From assembly GCA_023459215.1 (NCBI GenBank), contig JAEWVF010000075.1, forward strand, positions 1 to 16,176: a stretch of 16,176 nucleotides of DNA, given 5' to 3'. Shown one piece after another: positions 1-7,072 of this stretch (positions within the stretch are counted from its first letter, which is position 1; each line of letters starts with the position of its first letter). The translations under genes were made by a program, and so were the position numbers. The notes under the pieces were generated by a model. It saw only the letters and a program-made list of their open reading frames with translations, was not told the DNA's origin and did no database searches. This DNA is from Chloroflexota bacterium. GTDB taxonomy: Bacteria; Chloroflexota; Anaerolineae; Anaerolineales; Villigracilaceae.

Positions 1-3
1 TCT

Positions 4-1404
4 CTAGTCTTGCGCTCCGACCAGCTTGGGGTTGACATCCACCGATTCGTGCATGGCGGCATCCGGTCCGGCGATGGCGTATTTCTTCATCAGGTAGAAC
101 ATGGCCCCGGCCAGCGCGCCATAGACAGCCACATAGCCAATCAGCGAGATGAGCAGGTCGACCGTGGTCAGGTTGGGCGAAACGGCATCTTCAACCTTGA
201 GCAGGCCTTGCACGATCCAGGGTTGGCGGCCCATTTCGGTCAGGATCCAGCCGCTGGCATTGGCGATATAGGGCAGGACGAGTACCCAGGGCACGAATTT
301 CATCCATTTGGCGTTTTCGTATTTGCCGCGCGTGGCCCACAGGAACCAGGCTGAGAGCGCAATCATCAGCAGGCCGATGGTCATCATGAAGCGGAATGTC
401 CAGTAGGTGACCACCATCAGCGGGACATAATCGCCGGGGCCGTAGGTGGCTTCGTACTCGGCTTGCAGCTCATTGACGCCCTTCACTTCGCACTCGAAGT
501 TGTTGCAGGCCAGGAAGCTGAGTACGCCGGGGATGCCGATCTGGCTGGTGCGGAACGACCAGATTTCCTGCTTGCCGGTCAAGTCGCCGATGGTCAGGAT
601 TGAGAAATCGGCTGGAGCGGAGGTTTCCCAGTGGGCCTCGATGGCCGAGAATTTCATCGGCTGTTCACGGAACATGAACTGACCCTGCTCGTGGCCGCCC
701 AGGAAAACCAGCACGCTGGCGACGATGCCGACCAGGGCTGCCATCTGGAAGGAGGTTTTGAACACTTCCAGGTGCTGCTTGCGGATGATGTGGTAGGCGC
801 TAACGCCCAAAATCAGGAAGGAGGCGGTTGCCAGCCCGGCGGAAATTGTGTGCCAGAAGAAGACCCATCCCTTGGGATTGGTGATCAGGGCGAAGAAATC
901 GACCAGTTCGGCGCGGCCATTGGCCTCGTTGATGATGTAGCCGACCGGGTGCTGCATCCAGCCGTTGGCCAGCAAAATCCACAGCGCCGAAAGGTTTGAA
1001 CCGATGGCGGCCAGCCAAATCGCGGCCAGGTGCACTTTTTCCGGCACTTTGTTTTCGCCGAATATCCAGATTCCCAAAAAGGTACTTTCGAGGAAGAATG
1101 CCATCAGGGCTTCCACCGCCAGGGGTGCGCCGAAAATATCGCCCACGTAGCGGCTGTACTCGCTCCAGTTCATGCCGAACTGGAACTCCTGTACGATACC
1201 GGTCACCACGCCGATGGCAAAATTGATCAGGAACAACTTGCCCCAGAACTTGCTCATCTTGCGGAAGTTCTCGTCGCGGGTCTGGTAGTAGCGCGTTTGC
1301 ATATAGGCCACAAACCAGCCCAGCCCGAGGGTGAGCGGGACGAACAGGAAGTGGTAAACGGTCGTCAGGCCGAATTGCCACCTTGAAAGGGTAATTGGGT
1401 CCAT
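4..1404 (-). CDS. cydA: Cytochrome bd quinol oxidase subunit I (first copy)
   Basis: Membrane oxidase subunit that oxidises quinol and carries the hemes where O2 is reduced to water. The 466 aa protein keeps the heme ligands H18, H185 and M391, the acidic pair E98/E106, the GRQPW motif at 392-396, and the Q-loop residues K251 and E256 that correspond to E. coli K252/E257 in quinol oxidation. The Q-loop is short, as in Gram-positive-type enzymes, and carries a Cys pair (C300, C305) also present in the other copy. The start at 1404 is chosen because an AAGGAG site lies at 1410-1415; the longer ORF to 1437 would run into the end of the regulator gene. It is co-transcribed with the Rrf2 gene 16 bp upstream. 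The stop is only 3 bases from the window edge, so cydB is expected next but cannot be seen. Confidence 0.95.
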   Translation of the reverse strand: MDPITLSRWQFGLTTVYHFLFVPLTLGLGWFVAYMQTRYYQTRDENFRKMSKFWGKLFLINFAIGVVTGIVQEFQFGMNWSEYSRYVGDIFGAPLAVEALMAFFLESTFLGIWIFGENKVPEKVHLAAIWLAAIGSNLSALWILLANGWMQHPVGYIINEANGRAELVDFFALITNPKGWVFFWHTISAGLATASFLILGVSAYHIIRKQHLEVFKTSFQMAALVGIVASVLVFLGGHEQGQFMFREQPMKFSAIEAHWETSAPADFSILTIGDLTGKQEIWSFRTSQIGIPGVLSFLACNNFECEVKGVNELQAEYEATYGPGDYVPLMVVTYWTFRFMMTIGLLMIALSAWFLWATRGKYENAKWMKFVPWVLVLPYIANASGWILTEMGRQPWIVQGLLKVEDAVSPNLTTVDLLISLIGYVAVYGALAGAMFYLMKKYAIAGPDAAMHESVDVNPKLVGAQD

Positions 1405-1420
1405 AGAAACTCCTTCGGAT

Positions 1421-1876
1421 TCAGGATTGGAGAACAAAAATGGATGATACCGGGATGCCCTGGCGGGCTTCTTCGGCTAATTCTGCAAAGTGGATGGAAC
1501 TCATCTCGCGTACCATTGCCGCTTGTACCCGCCCCCAGCGCGAACTGACCGGACAGCGCCCGGTGAATGGGCAATCGTCCTCGTTTTTGGCGTGTAAACA
1601 GTCTGAGAGCAGCAAATGCCCTTCGAAGGCTTCCACCACCTCGAGCAGGGTGATGTCTTGTGGTGGGCGGGGCAGGCTGAGACCCCCATCGCGCCCAGGG
1701 AAGGTGCTCACCAGACCGGCCTGGGCCAATTGGGCCACGATTCGGGCCATGAAAGCCTTCGGGATTTGCATCTCGCGCTGGATAACCGCCGACGAAATAC
1801 GCGCCGCCTGACCCTGTTTGGCCAGGGCCAGCACGACGCGCACGGCATAGTCGGTTTGGCGGTTGATTTTTAGCAT
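1421..1876 (-). CDS. Rrf2-family transcriptional regulator, probable Fe-S sensor
   Basis: A 151 aa DNA-binding regulator. The N-terminus (MLKINRQTDYAVRVVLALA) and the recognition-helix region around residues 27-60 match the Rrf2 winged helix (IscR, NsrR, CymR, RsrR relatives). C93, C102 and C108 (spacing C-x8-C-x5-C) lie in the usual cluster-binding loop, with the first gap longer than in IscR. This suggests a [2Fe-2S] or [4Fe-4S] cluster that senses NO, O2 or redox state, which is inference. The start at 1876 fits the family N-terminus and has AGGAT just upstream; the longer ORF to 1936 adds 20 residues unlike the family. It is the first gene of a two-gene operon with cydA, so it probably controls that oxidase and itself. 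Confidence 0.9.
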   Translation of the reverse strand: MLKINRQTDYAVRVVLALAKQGQAARISSAVIQREMQIPKAFMARIVAQLAQAGLVSTFPGRDGGLSLPRPPQDITLLEVVEAFEGHLLLSDCLHAKNEDDCPFTGRCPVSSRWGRVQAAMVREMSSIHFAELAEEARQGIPVSSIFVLQS

Positions 1877-1891
1877 GGTATCCTGTCTGAA

Positions 1892-1908
1892 TAAACCCTT
1901 ACGGTTTA
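1892..1908. promoter_or_regulatory. Inverted repeat in the leader of the Rrf2-cydA operon
   Basis: TAAACC and GGTTTA form a perfect 6-bp inverted repeat around a 5-nt centre, 16 bp upstream of the regulator start. It could be the autoregulatory operator of the Rrf2 protein or a small leader hairpin. The sequence shows the dyad; the role is inference. Confidence 0.4.
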
Positions 1909-1952
1909 ACTCAACCTTTACCGATATTGTAAGCATTATTAAGTTTTAGCAA

Positions 1953-2021
1953 ATGTGAGAGATGTAATTATCTGTATGTGACAAATGTAACATGCATCCC
2001 TGATTATATGACAGAATGTAA
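1953..2021. promoter_or_regulatory. Array of ATGTRA half-sites upstream of the Rrf2-cydA operon
   Basis: Two exact units of ATGTGA-N3-ATGTAA lie at 1953-1967 and 1976-1990, followed by a degenerate third, ATATGA-N4-ATGTAA, at 2006-2021. Six like-oriented half-sites in 69 bp is far from random and suggests a multi-site activator or repressor region. It lies in the 184-bp gap between the second cydA and the Rrf2 gene. Read on the coding strand the unit is TTACAT-N3-TCACAT. I do not recognise the factor. Confidence 0.45.
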
Positions 2022-2060
2022 ATTTTGCTTTGGTGTTGTGCGATTTTGGGCGGGGCGAAC

Positions 2061-3473
2061 CTAATCCTGCGCGCTGACCAGTTTGGGAACCAGGGCGGGT
2101 GTGGCTTGGGCCTCGTCGACTGATTTTTGCAGGGCGGCCTCGCTGCCTTCGAGCGCGAAGCGGCGCATGAGCATGATCATGATTCCGGTCAGGATGCTGT
2201 AGATGACGGTGAACCCAACCAGGCTGATGCTCACATCCAAAACCGTCAGGTTGGGCGAGATGGCCTGGGAGGTGGTCAGCAGTCCCTGTACAACCCAGGG
2301 CTGGCGGCCCATCTCAGTCGTCACCCAGCCGGCCACGCCTGCGGCAAACGGCAACGGGATGGTGTAGGGCATCCATTTCAGCCAACGGGTCAATTTCTCG
2401 GGGTAGCCGCGCATGACCACCAGCAAGGCGAAGGCTGCCGCGCCGAGCAGCAGAAATCCGATGGCGACCATGATGCGGAATGACCAGTAGGTGGCAACCA
2501 TCAGCGGAACATAATCGCCGGGGCCGTATAGGGCTTCGTATTCAGCCTGTAAATCGTTTACGCCGCGAATCTCGCATTCGAAGTTGTTGCAGGCCAGGAA
2601 GCTCATCAGGTACGGCACGCGGATCGACCAGATTTCCTGCTTGCCGCTCAGGTCGCCTATGGTCAGGAGCGAGAAGGAGGCCGGTTGTTCGGTCTCCCAG
2701 ATGGCCTCGACTGCGGCCAGCTTCATCGGCTGGTACAGGCGCATTTCCATGCCCTGCTCGTGGCCGGTCATCAGTAGGGCAAAGGCCGCAATCAGGCCGA
2801 CGATGGCCCCGGCGGTGAAGGAGGGCTTGAATATCTCCATCTCACGCTTGCGCAGGATGTACCAGGCGCTGACGCCGAGCAGCAGGAAAGCGGCGGTCGC
2901 CAGTCCGGCTGAGATGGCGTGCCAGAATAGCAGCCAACCCTTCGGGTTGGTTGCCAGGGCAACGAAATCGACCAACTGAGCGGTGCCCGTTTCGGGGTTG
3001 ATAATGTGTCCGACCGGGTGCTGCATCCAGCCGTTGGCCAGCAAAATCCAGATCGATGAGAACAGGCTGCCGATGGCGGCCATCCAGATTGAAAAGAGAT
3101 GAACCTGCTTCGAGACGCGGCCTTCGCCGAAAATCCAGATGCCGATGAAGACCGATTCGAGGAAGAAAGCCACCAGCGCTTCGATGGCCAGCAGCGCCCC
3201 GAACACATCGCCGACAAAGCGGCTGTACTCGCTCCAGTTCATGCCAAACTGGAATTCCTGGACGATGCCGGTGACAACGCCCATGCCGAAGTTGACCAGG
3301 AAGAGCTTGCCCCAGAACTTGGCCATGCGGCGGTAGCGTTCTTCGCCGGTGCGATAGTACTGGGTCTGGAAGAAGGCCACGAACCAGACCAGCCCAAGCG
3401 TGAGCGGGACAAAGAGAAAGTGGAAGGCGGTGGTAACGCCAAATTGCAGACGGGAAAGGGTAACGACATCCAT
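2061..3473 (-). CDS. cydA: Cytochrome bd oxidase subunit I paralogue (second copy)
   Basis: A second, complete 470 aa CydA, by eye about two thirds identical to the first copy. It keeps H18, H185, M388, E98/E106, K251/E256 and GRQPW (389-393), so it should bind all hemes and quinol. It differs at two positions conserved in the family: P94 of GAPLA is L here, and N137 of GSNLSA is L. Its Q-loop is 5 residues shorter than the other copy, and its C-tail is longer but ends in the same PKLVxAQD motif, which points to duplication. No cydB follows; the next gene, 184 bp away, is the Rrf2 regulator. It may use the CydB of the neighbouring operon or act alone. The start at 3473 has AAAGGT upstream and the canonical N-terminus. 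Confidence 0.93.
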   Translation of the reverse strand: MDVVTLSRLQFGVTTAFHFLFVPLTLGLVWFVAFFQTQYYRTGEERYRRMAKFWGKLFLVNFGMGVVTGIVQEFQFGMNWSEYSRFVGDVFGALLAIEALVAFFLESVFIGIWIFGEGRVSKQVHLFSIWMAAIGSLFSSIWILLANGWMQHPVGHIINPETGTAQLVDFVALATNPKGWLLFWHAISAGLATAAFLLLGVSAWYILRKREMEIFKPSFTAGAIVGLIAAFALLMTGHEQGMEMRLYQPMKLAAVEAIWETEQPASFSLLTIGDLSGKQEIWSIRVPYLMSFLACNNFECEIRGVNDLQAEYEALYGPGDYVPLMVATYWSFRIMVAIGFLLLGAAAFALLVVMRGYPEKLTRWLKWMPYTIPLPFAAGVAGWVTTEMGRQPWVVQGLLTTSQAISPNLTVLDVSISLVGFTVIYSILTGIMIMLMRRFALEGSEAALQKSVDEAQATPALVPKLVSAQD

Positions 3474-3489
3474 GTTTTTACCTTTAAGT

Positions 3490-3514
3490 TTGTGTTATGT
3501 TTCACAATATTGTG
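3490..3514. promoter_or_regulatory. Rex-like operator with an overlapping perfect palindrome at cydA
   Basis: TTGTGTTATGTTTCACAA at 3490-3507 matches the Rex consensus TTGTGAA-N4-TTCACAA at 12 of 14 defined positions. It overlaps a perfect 12-bp palindrome, CACAATATTGTG, at 3503-3514. It lies 17-41 bp upstream of the start codon and covers the putative -10 box, the position expected for a repressor. Rex senses the NADH/NAD+ ratio and is known to control cyd genes in Actinobacteria and Firmicutes. The match is seen in sequence; Rex binding is inference. Confidence 0.55.
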
Positions 3515-3537
3515 CTTATTTTAATAAATTCGGACAA
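3509..3537 (-). promoter_or_regulatory. Candidate promoter of the second cydA
   Basis: On the minus strand a -35-like TTGTCC (3532-3537) is separated by exactly 17 nt from a -10-like CACAAT (3509-3514). Each hexamer matches four of six consensus positions. The -10 box lies inside the palindromic operator, consistent with repressor control. Confidence 0.4.
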
Positions 3538-3589
3538 TTTTGGTATTAATTCTAGGTTAGAGTTTTGGGCTTTGCCGATGTTTCAGGCA

Positions 3590-3619
3590 TAAAAAATGAA
3601 CTGCCGAAAGGTTTGGCAG
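3590..3619 (-). terminator. Rho-independent terminator after the radical SAM gene
   Basis: The arms 3601-3608 and 3612-3619 form an 8-bp stem (CTGCCGAA with TTTGGCAG, one G-U pair) closed by a 3-nt loop. On the minus strand it is followed by a T-rich run (3590-3599), about 45 bp past the maturase stop codon. The other strand also has T runs, so it may work both ways. Confidence 0.7.
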
Positions 3620-3663
3620 CCCAATTTTTGTGTTTTTTGATGAGATGGGAACAGGAGTCTCTG

Positions 3664-4716
3664 CTAAGGATGTTTTGCAACCCAACAACCTGGGTCGGCC
3701 TGAAAGGGTGACCCGTTGAGCGCGTATGTCAGGCAACGCAGGCCGCCGGCGCACAGGCGGTTGAAAAGGCAGTTTTCACAGCCGGCGCTGATGCGCTGTG
3801 GGTTGCGAAGTTCGGCGAAAGTTTCGCAGCCGTATAATTCTGCCAGGGGATTTTGCAAAACATTGCCAACCACTATTGGCATCCTGCGGCAGGGTACCAG
3901 GTCGCCGTTGGGCAGCAGACAAATCAGATTGTTCCCGGCGGAGCAGCGGTAAGGTTGGCCTTTGCTGGCAAAAAATTGCAAAGCGCGGTTCAGGCTGATT
4001 TCGGTCCGGCTGTTCCAGTCGCGGCGGGCTTCCTGGCGCGCCCGCGCCAGGATGGCAAGCCAATCCCTGGTTTCTTCTGGCGAAAGGGTTTGCTGTCTGA
4101 GTTCATCTCGGTTTTTCCCAGTCGGGATGGCCCGGTCAGACCAAACCCGCTGGACTTTGAGCTTGCGTCCCAGCCGGGCAACCTCCAGGAATTCGCGATA
4201 GTTTTGTTTTTGGGCGGTAAAAGAAATGTACACGGGGATTTTGACCTGGGTCATCCGCTGGATGGCAGCGACCGTCTGCGCGAAGTTTCCAATGCCGCGA
4301 ATGCGATCGTGGGTAGCCTGGTTGCCCTCCAGGCTGACTTGCACGAATTTCGGCTTCATCTGAGACAGCCAGGCAGCGTGTTCTCTGTCGATCAGCGCGC
4401 CGTTGGTCAGGATGGCAAAACTGAACAGATTTGATTGGCTGGCGATGGTTTCAACCAGTTCGGGGAAATCCTTGCGCACGAAAGGCTCGCCGCCGGTCAG
4501 GGTGATATGGGCGGGCAGGAAAGGTGCTTGTTTTCTCAGGTGTGCAAGCAGGGCCTTAAATTGTTCCAGAATGGTCAGCAAGGTTGGGAAATCGAGTTCC
4601 GGGCAAGGATTGGCATCTTGATAACAGTGTTGACAACGCAGATTGCAGCGTTCCGTAACATGCCATTGCAATAGCAAATTTTGCGGAAGATGCCCGGTGG
4701 TTTCGGTTGCGGACAT
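3664..4716 (-). CDS. Radical SAM/SPASM peptide-modifying enzyme
   Basis: A 350 aa cytosolic Fe-S enzyme. The radical SAM core has the CNLRCQHC motif (C24, C28, C31) for the [4Fe-4S] cluster that cleaves S-adenosylmethionine, and GGEP at 75-78. The C-terminal SPASM domain (about 255-345) has cysteines C258, C266, C276, C313, C316, C322, C328 and C344 for auxiliary clusters. This layout is typical of enzymes that install thioether or other crosslinks in ribosomal peptides (PqqE, sactionine/ranthipeptide and GRRM-type relatives). Its start lies 9 bp after the stop of the Cys/Gly-tailed membrane protein, with AGGGG as ribosome site overlapping that stop, so the two are translated together. That neighbour's tail is the obvious candidate substrate. 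The exact reaction cannot be told from sequence. Confidence 0.9.
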   Translation of the reverse strand: MSATETTGHLPQNLLLQWHVTERCNLRCQHCYQDANPCPELDFPTLLTILEQFKALLAHLRKQAPFLPAHITLTGGEPFVRKDFPELVETIASQSNLFSFAILTNGALIDREHAAWLSQMKPKFVQVSLEGNQATHDRIRGIGNFAQTVAAIQRMTQVKIPVYISFTAQKQNYREFLEVARLGRKLKVQRVWSDRAIPTGKNRDELRQQTLSPEETRDWLAILARARQEARRDWNSRTEISLNRALQFFASKGQPYRCSAGNNLICLLPNGDLVPCRRMPIVVGNVLQNPLAELYGCETFAELRNPQRISAGCENCLFNRLCAGGLRCLTYALNGSPFQADPGCWVAKHP

Positions 4717-4725
4717 AGTTTGCCC

Positions 4726-5631
4726 CTAATCGCTGCCGCAACCGCCGCAGCCCCCGCCACCACAGCCACCCCCGCCTCCGCAGCCGCCGCCACTGCACCC
4801 GCTGCTGGACGAATCGCTCGGATTGGAAGCAAAATAAGCGCTGCGGAACGGTTGCACGAATGGTGAATTCCCAAAAGCCATCACCCCGAAGGCAGCCATC
4901 AACAGGGTGCTTTGCACTTCAACGGTCTGGCCGCTTTCGCGGAAGGTTGCCTGGGCAGGTTGGAGTGTTTCGCGAATCTGCCCGAGAACGCGCTGGCCAA
5001 AGGCGGTTGGCTTCTGTCGGCGTGGGAAAGCCAGGGCGAAATAAAGGATAAGCGCAATCAGCAGTTCAAAAACGAGAAAGCTGCTTGGTTTGTTGCGCGT
5101 CAATCCGAAGAAGAGCTTTGCGCCTCCAAAAGACAGCCAGGTAAATAATCCTGTCGCGAAAATTAGGATGTCGCGCAGCTGGTCGCTGGCGTTTTTGAGC
5201 AAGCGCAATTCTTGCAGCTTTTCAGTGACCGGGTCCAGGATGCTGGCGCAGGCTTTTTTTACGGCGGGTTTGCTTTTTAATACAGCAAGATAATTTACGG
5301 TGGCAGCTTCTTTATACAATTTCCTGCCGAGCGGCAGAAGGGTTGGCAGCATGGCGTTTGGAGGGCTGCCAACGGTGATTCGGCTGTCTTGATCAAAACG
5401 CAGGCAGCCTTCACGATAAAGTTCATACAGGGCCAGATCGACAGCCTGTTTGTCTCCCCCGCTCAGGACAGCGATTTCGAGTGTATTCAGGTTGGGCTGG
5501 ACGGGCGTCTCCTCGAAAATAGTGCCATCAAGGCGCTGCAAGAACAGGATAATGCCTGTTATCCCAATTACCGCCAGGGGAAAAATCCACAGAAATTGTG
5601 GGCCTGGGATACTGATCAACCATTCGAACAT
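4726..5631 (-). CDS. TIGR04222-like membrane protein with Cys/Gly-rich C-terminal tail
   Basis: A 301 aa protein. Residues about 10-31 are a membrane helix; two more helices lie at about 150-173 and 182-203, and a weaker one at 242-260. Residues 48-88 (pattern LEIAVLSGGDKQAVDLALYEL) resemble the TIGR04222 domain, recognised from memory. The last 29 residues are low complexity: four serines, then five cysteines (279, 284, 290, 295, 298) spaced C-x4-C-x5-C-x4-C-x2-C by glycines. Such tails are known in the family; their function is not. Placed directly before a radical SAM/SPASM gene, the tail resembles a precursor-peptide core tethered to the membrane, modified perhaps by Cys crosslinks (inference). 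The start at 5631 has a GGAGGG site 5 nt upstream. Confidence 0.85.
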   Translation of the reverse strand: MFEWLISIPGPQFLWIFPLAVIGITGIILFLQRLDGTIFEETPVQPNLNTLEIAVLSGGDKQAVDLALYELYREGCLRFDQDSRITVGSPPNAMLPTLLPLGRKLYKEAATVNYLAVLKSKPAVKKACASILDPVTEKLQELRLLKNASDQLRDILIFATGLFTWLSFGGAKLFFGLTRNKPSSFLVFELLIALILYFALAFPRRQKPTAFGQRVLGQIRETLQPAQATFRESGQTVEVQSTLLMAAFGVMAFGNSPFVQPFRSAYFASNPSDSSSSGCSGGGCGGGGGCGGGGCGGCGSD

Positions 5632-5724
5632 GTTCCCTCCCGAAAGTGACTCTTGTTCCAGTTGCTGCTATCCTGATTGTGTTCCACTGACATAACGTAA
5701 ATTTTACCGCGCAGGTTGCATTGT

Positions 5725-6975
5725 TTAATCGGCGGTTGCCTGGGCGGGCTGCGACTCGGGTTGGTGGCTGTCATACTGGCGCAGCACCGGCCATTTGACC
5801 ATAATCAGAAGGGCGGCCAGGATGGTGCCAACTCCGCCGCTGATGATGGCAAACGGAACCCCGAACAGGGATGCAACGATGCCAGCTTCCACTTCGCCCA
5901 ATTGCGGGCCGCCTTGGAAGAAAATCTGGTTGATGCTGGTCATGCGTCCACGAATGTGGTCGGGGGTGTTCAACTGGCGGATGGTGTTGCGGATGATGGT
6001 GCTGACTGAATCGGCTGCGCCCATCAGCGCCAGGGCCAGGAACGCCAGCCAGAAGGTGCTTGCCAGGCCGAATCCGATGGAAGCCAGGCCGAAAATGATC
6101 ACGGATACGAGGAAAATCGGTCCCTGCCGGCGCAGGTTGGGCAATTGTGAAACGACAAAGGCTGCCAGAACCGAACCGGCTGAACTGGCTGCTCCCAGCA
6201 ATCCATAGCCTACTTCGCCAACCCTGAGAATGTCGCGGGCGATGATGGGCAGCATGGTATTGGCCGAAGCAAAGAAGGTGGCAAAAAAGTCCATTACCAT
6301 GGTCGAAAGGATGATTTTGCGCTCGAAAATGAACCGCACCCCATCCTTGATGGCGGCCAGGCTGACCCCACTGGCGCTTTTGAAATCTTGTGGGATGCGC
6401 CCAATGACCAGCAGGGCTGCGATAACGGCCAGGAAAGAAATTGCATTGAAGAAGTAGGTATATCCCTGGCCGAGGCTGGCGATTACGATGCCACTTAAGA
6501 CCGGGCCAACCACCGCGCCGACATTAAAGGCAATCGAGTTCAGGCTGAAGGCATTTGGCAGGTCTTTGGCCGCGACGATGTTGGGGACGATAGCCTGGCG
6601 GGCAGGGCTGTCGAAGGCAATCGCCGCCGCCTGGATTGCTGTCAGGGCGTAAATGTGCCAGATTTCAGTCAGGCCGCTGAAGGTCAGCGCGGCCAGGCCA
6701 ACCGCGGTCAGCGCCATTGCGATTTGGGTAACGAACAGGATCGTGCGTCGGTTGTAGCTATCGGCAAAGGCCCCGCCGAAGAGTGAGAAGATGATTACAG
6801 GCAGGATGCGCGCCAGGCCGATTCCGCCCAGGGCGAGTGGGTCGGGCGCTCCGGTCAGGTCGCGGATGTGCCAGTGGATGGCGGCAACCTGCATTTGTGA
6901 CCCGGCGATGGAAATCATCAGTCCGAGCCACAGGAACAGGAATTTTCGGTTTTTTAAGGCAGGAGGAATGTGCAT
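5725..6975 (-). CDS. MFS transporter of the MFS_3/EntS-like exporter group
   Basis: A 416 aa inner-membrane carrier with about 12 hydrophobic helices and the MFS loop signature between helices 2 and 3 (GGAFADSYNRRTIL, about 67-80). The overall pattern (NRKFLFLWLGLMIS at the start, DSPARQAIVPNIV near 121, IRGRMTSINQIFF near 343) matches the MFS_3 family, which includes the enterobactin exporter EntS. Its substrate is unknown. It lies 93 bp upstream of the Cys/Gly-tailed protein on the same strand, so shared transcription is possible, but there is no direct sign that it exports a modified peptide. No clear Shine-Dalgarno precedes the start at 6975; the leader instead holds a short repeat. Confidence 0.88.
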   Translation of the reverse strand: MHIPPALKNRKFLFLWLGLMISIAGSQMQVAAIHWHIRDLTGAPDPLALGGIGLARILPVIIFSLFGGAFADSYNRRTILFVTQIAMALTAVGLAALTFSGLTEIWHIYALTAIQAAAIAFDSPARQAIVPNIVAAKDLPNAFSLNSIAFNVGAVVGPVLSGIVIASLGQGYTYFFNAISFLAVIAALLVIGRIPQDFKSASGVSLAAIKDGVRFIFERKIILSTMVMDFFATFFASANTMLPIIARDILRVGEVGYGLLGAASSAGSVLAAFVVSQLPNLRRQGPIFLVSVIIFGLASIGFGLASTFWLAFLALALMGAADSVSTIIRNTIRQLNTPDHIRGRMTSINQIFFQGGPQLGEVEAGIVASLFGVPFAIISGGVGTILAALLIMVKWPVLRQYDSHQPESQPAQATAD

Positions 6976-6980
6976 GGAAG

Positions 6981-7052
6981 GGTGTCAGGTTTTTGGTATC
7001 AGGTGCAGATCAAAAGTGCCAGAACCAGGCTGTTTCACCTGACACCTGACAC
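6981..7052. repeat. Inverted and 7-bp tandem short repeat between nadE and the MFS gene
   Basis: GGTGTCAGGT (6981-6990) is the exact reverse complement of ACCTGACACC (7037-7046). The right arm continues as a tandem heptamer, with ACCTGACAC at 7037-7045 and again at 7044-7052. The copies bracket a 46-nt centre and fill most of the intergenic space. No terminator-like T-run follows. Origin and role are unknown. Confidence 0.6.
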
Positions 7053-7072
7053 TTCATTACTTGGCGCCTATT

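Noticed and set aside
800..1381. 193-codon minus-strand frame inside the first cydA
   Set aside because: Out-of-frame reading of cydA, rich in Arg and Pro with no domain.
4..3473. Archaeal-type CydAA' enzyme made of two CydA-like chains
   Set aside because: Both copies are close bacterial CydA paralogues with full quinol and heme sites; nothing matches the diverged CydA' subunit.
4681..4866. Ala/Thr/Pro-rich plus-strand frame opposite the Cys/Gly tail
   Set aside because: It is the reverse strand of the glycine codons; low complexity, no ribosome site.
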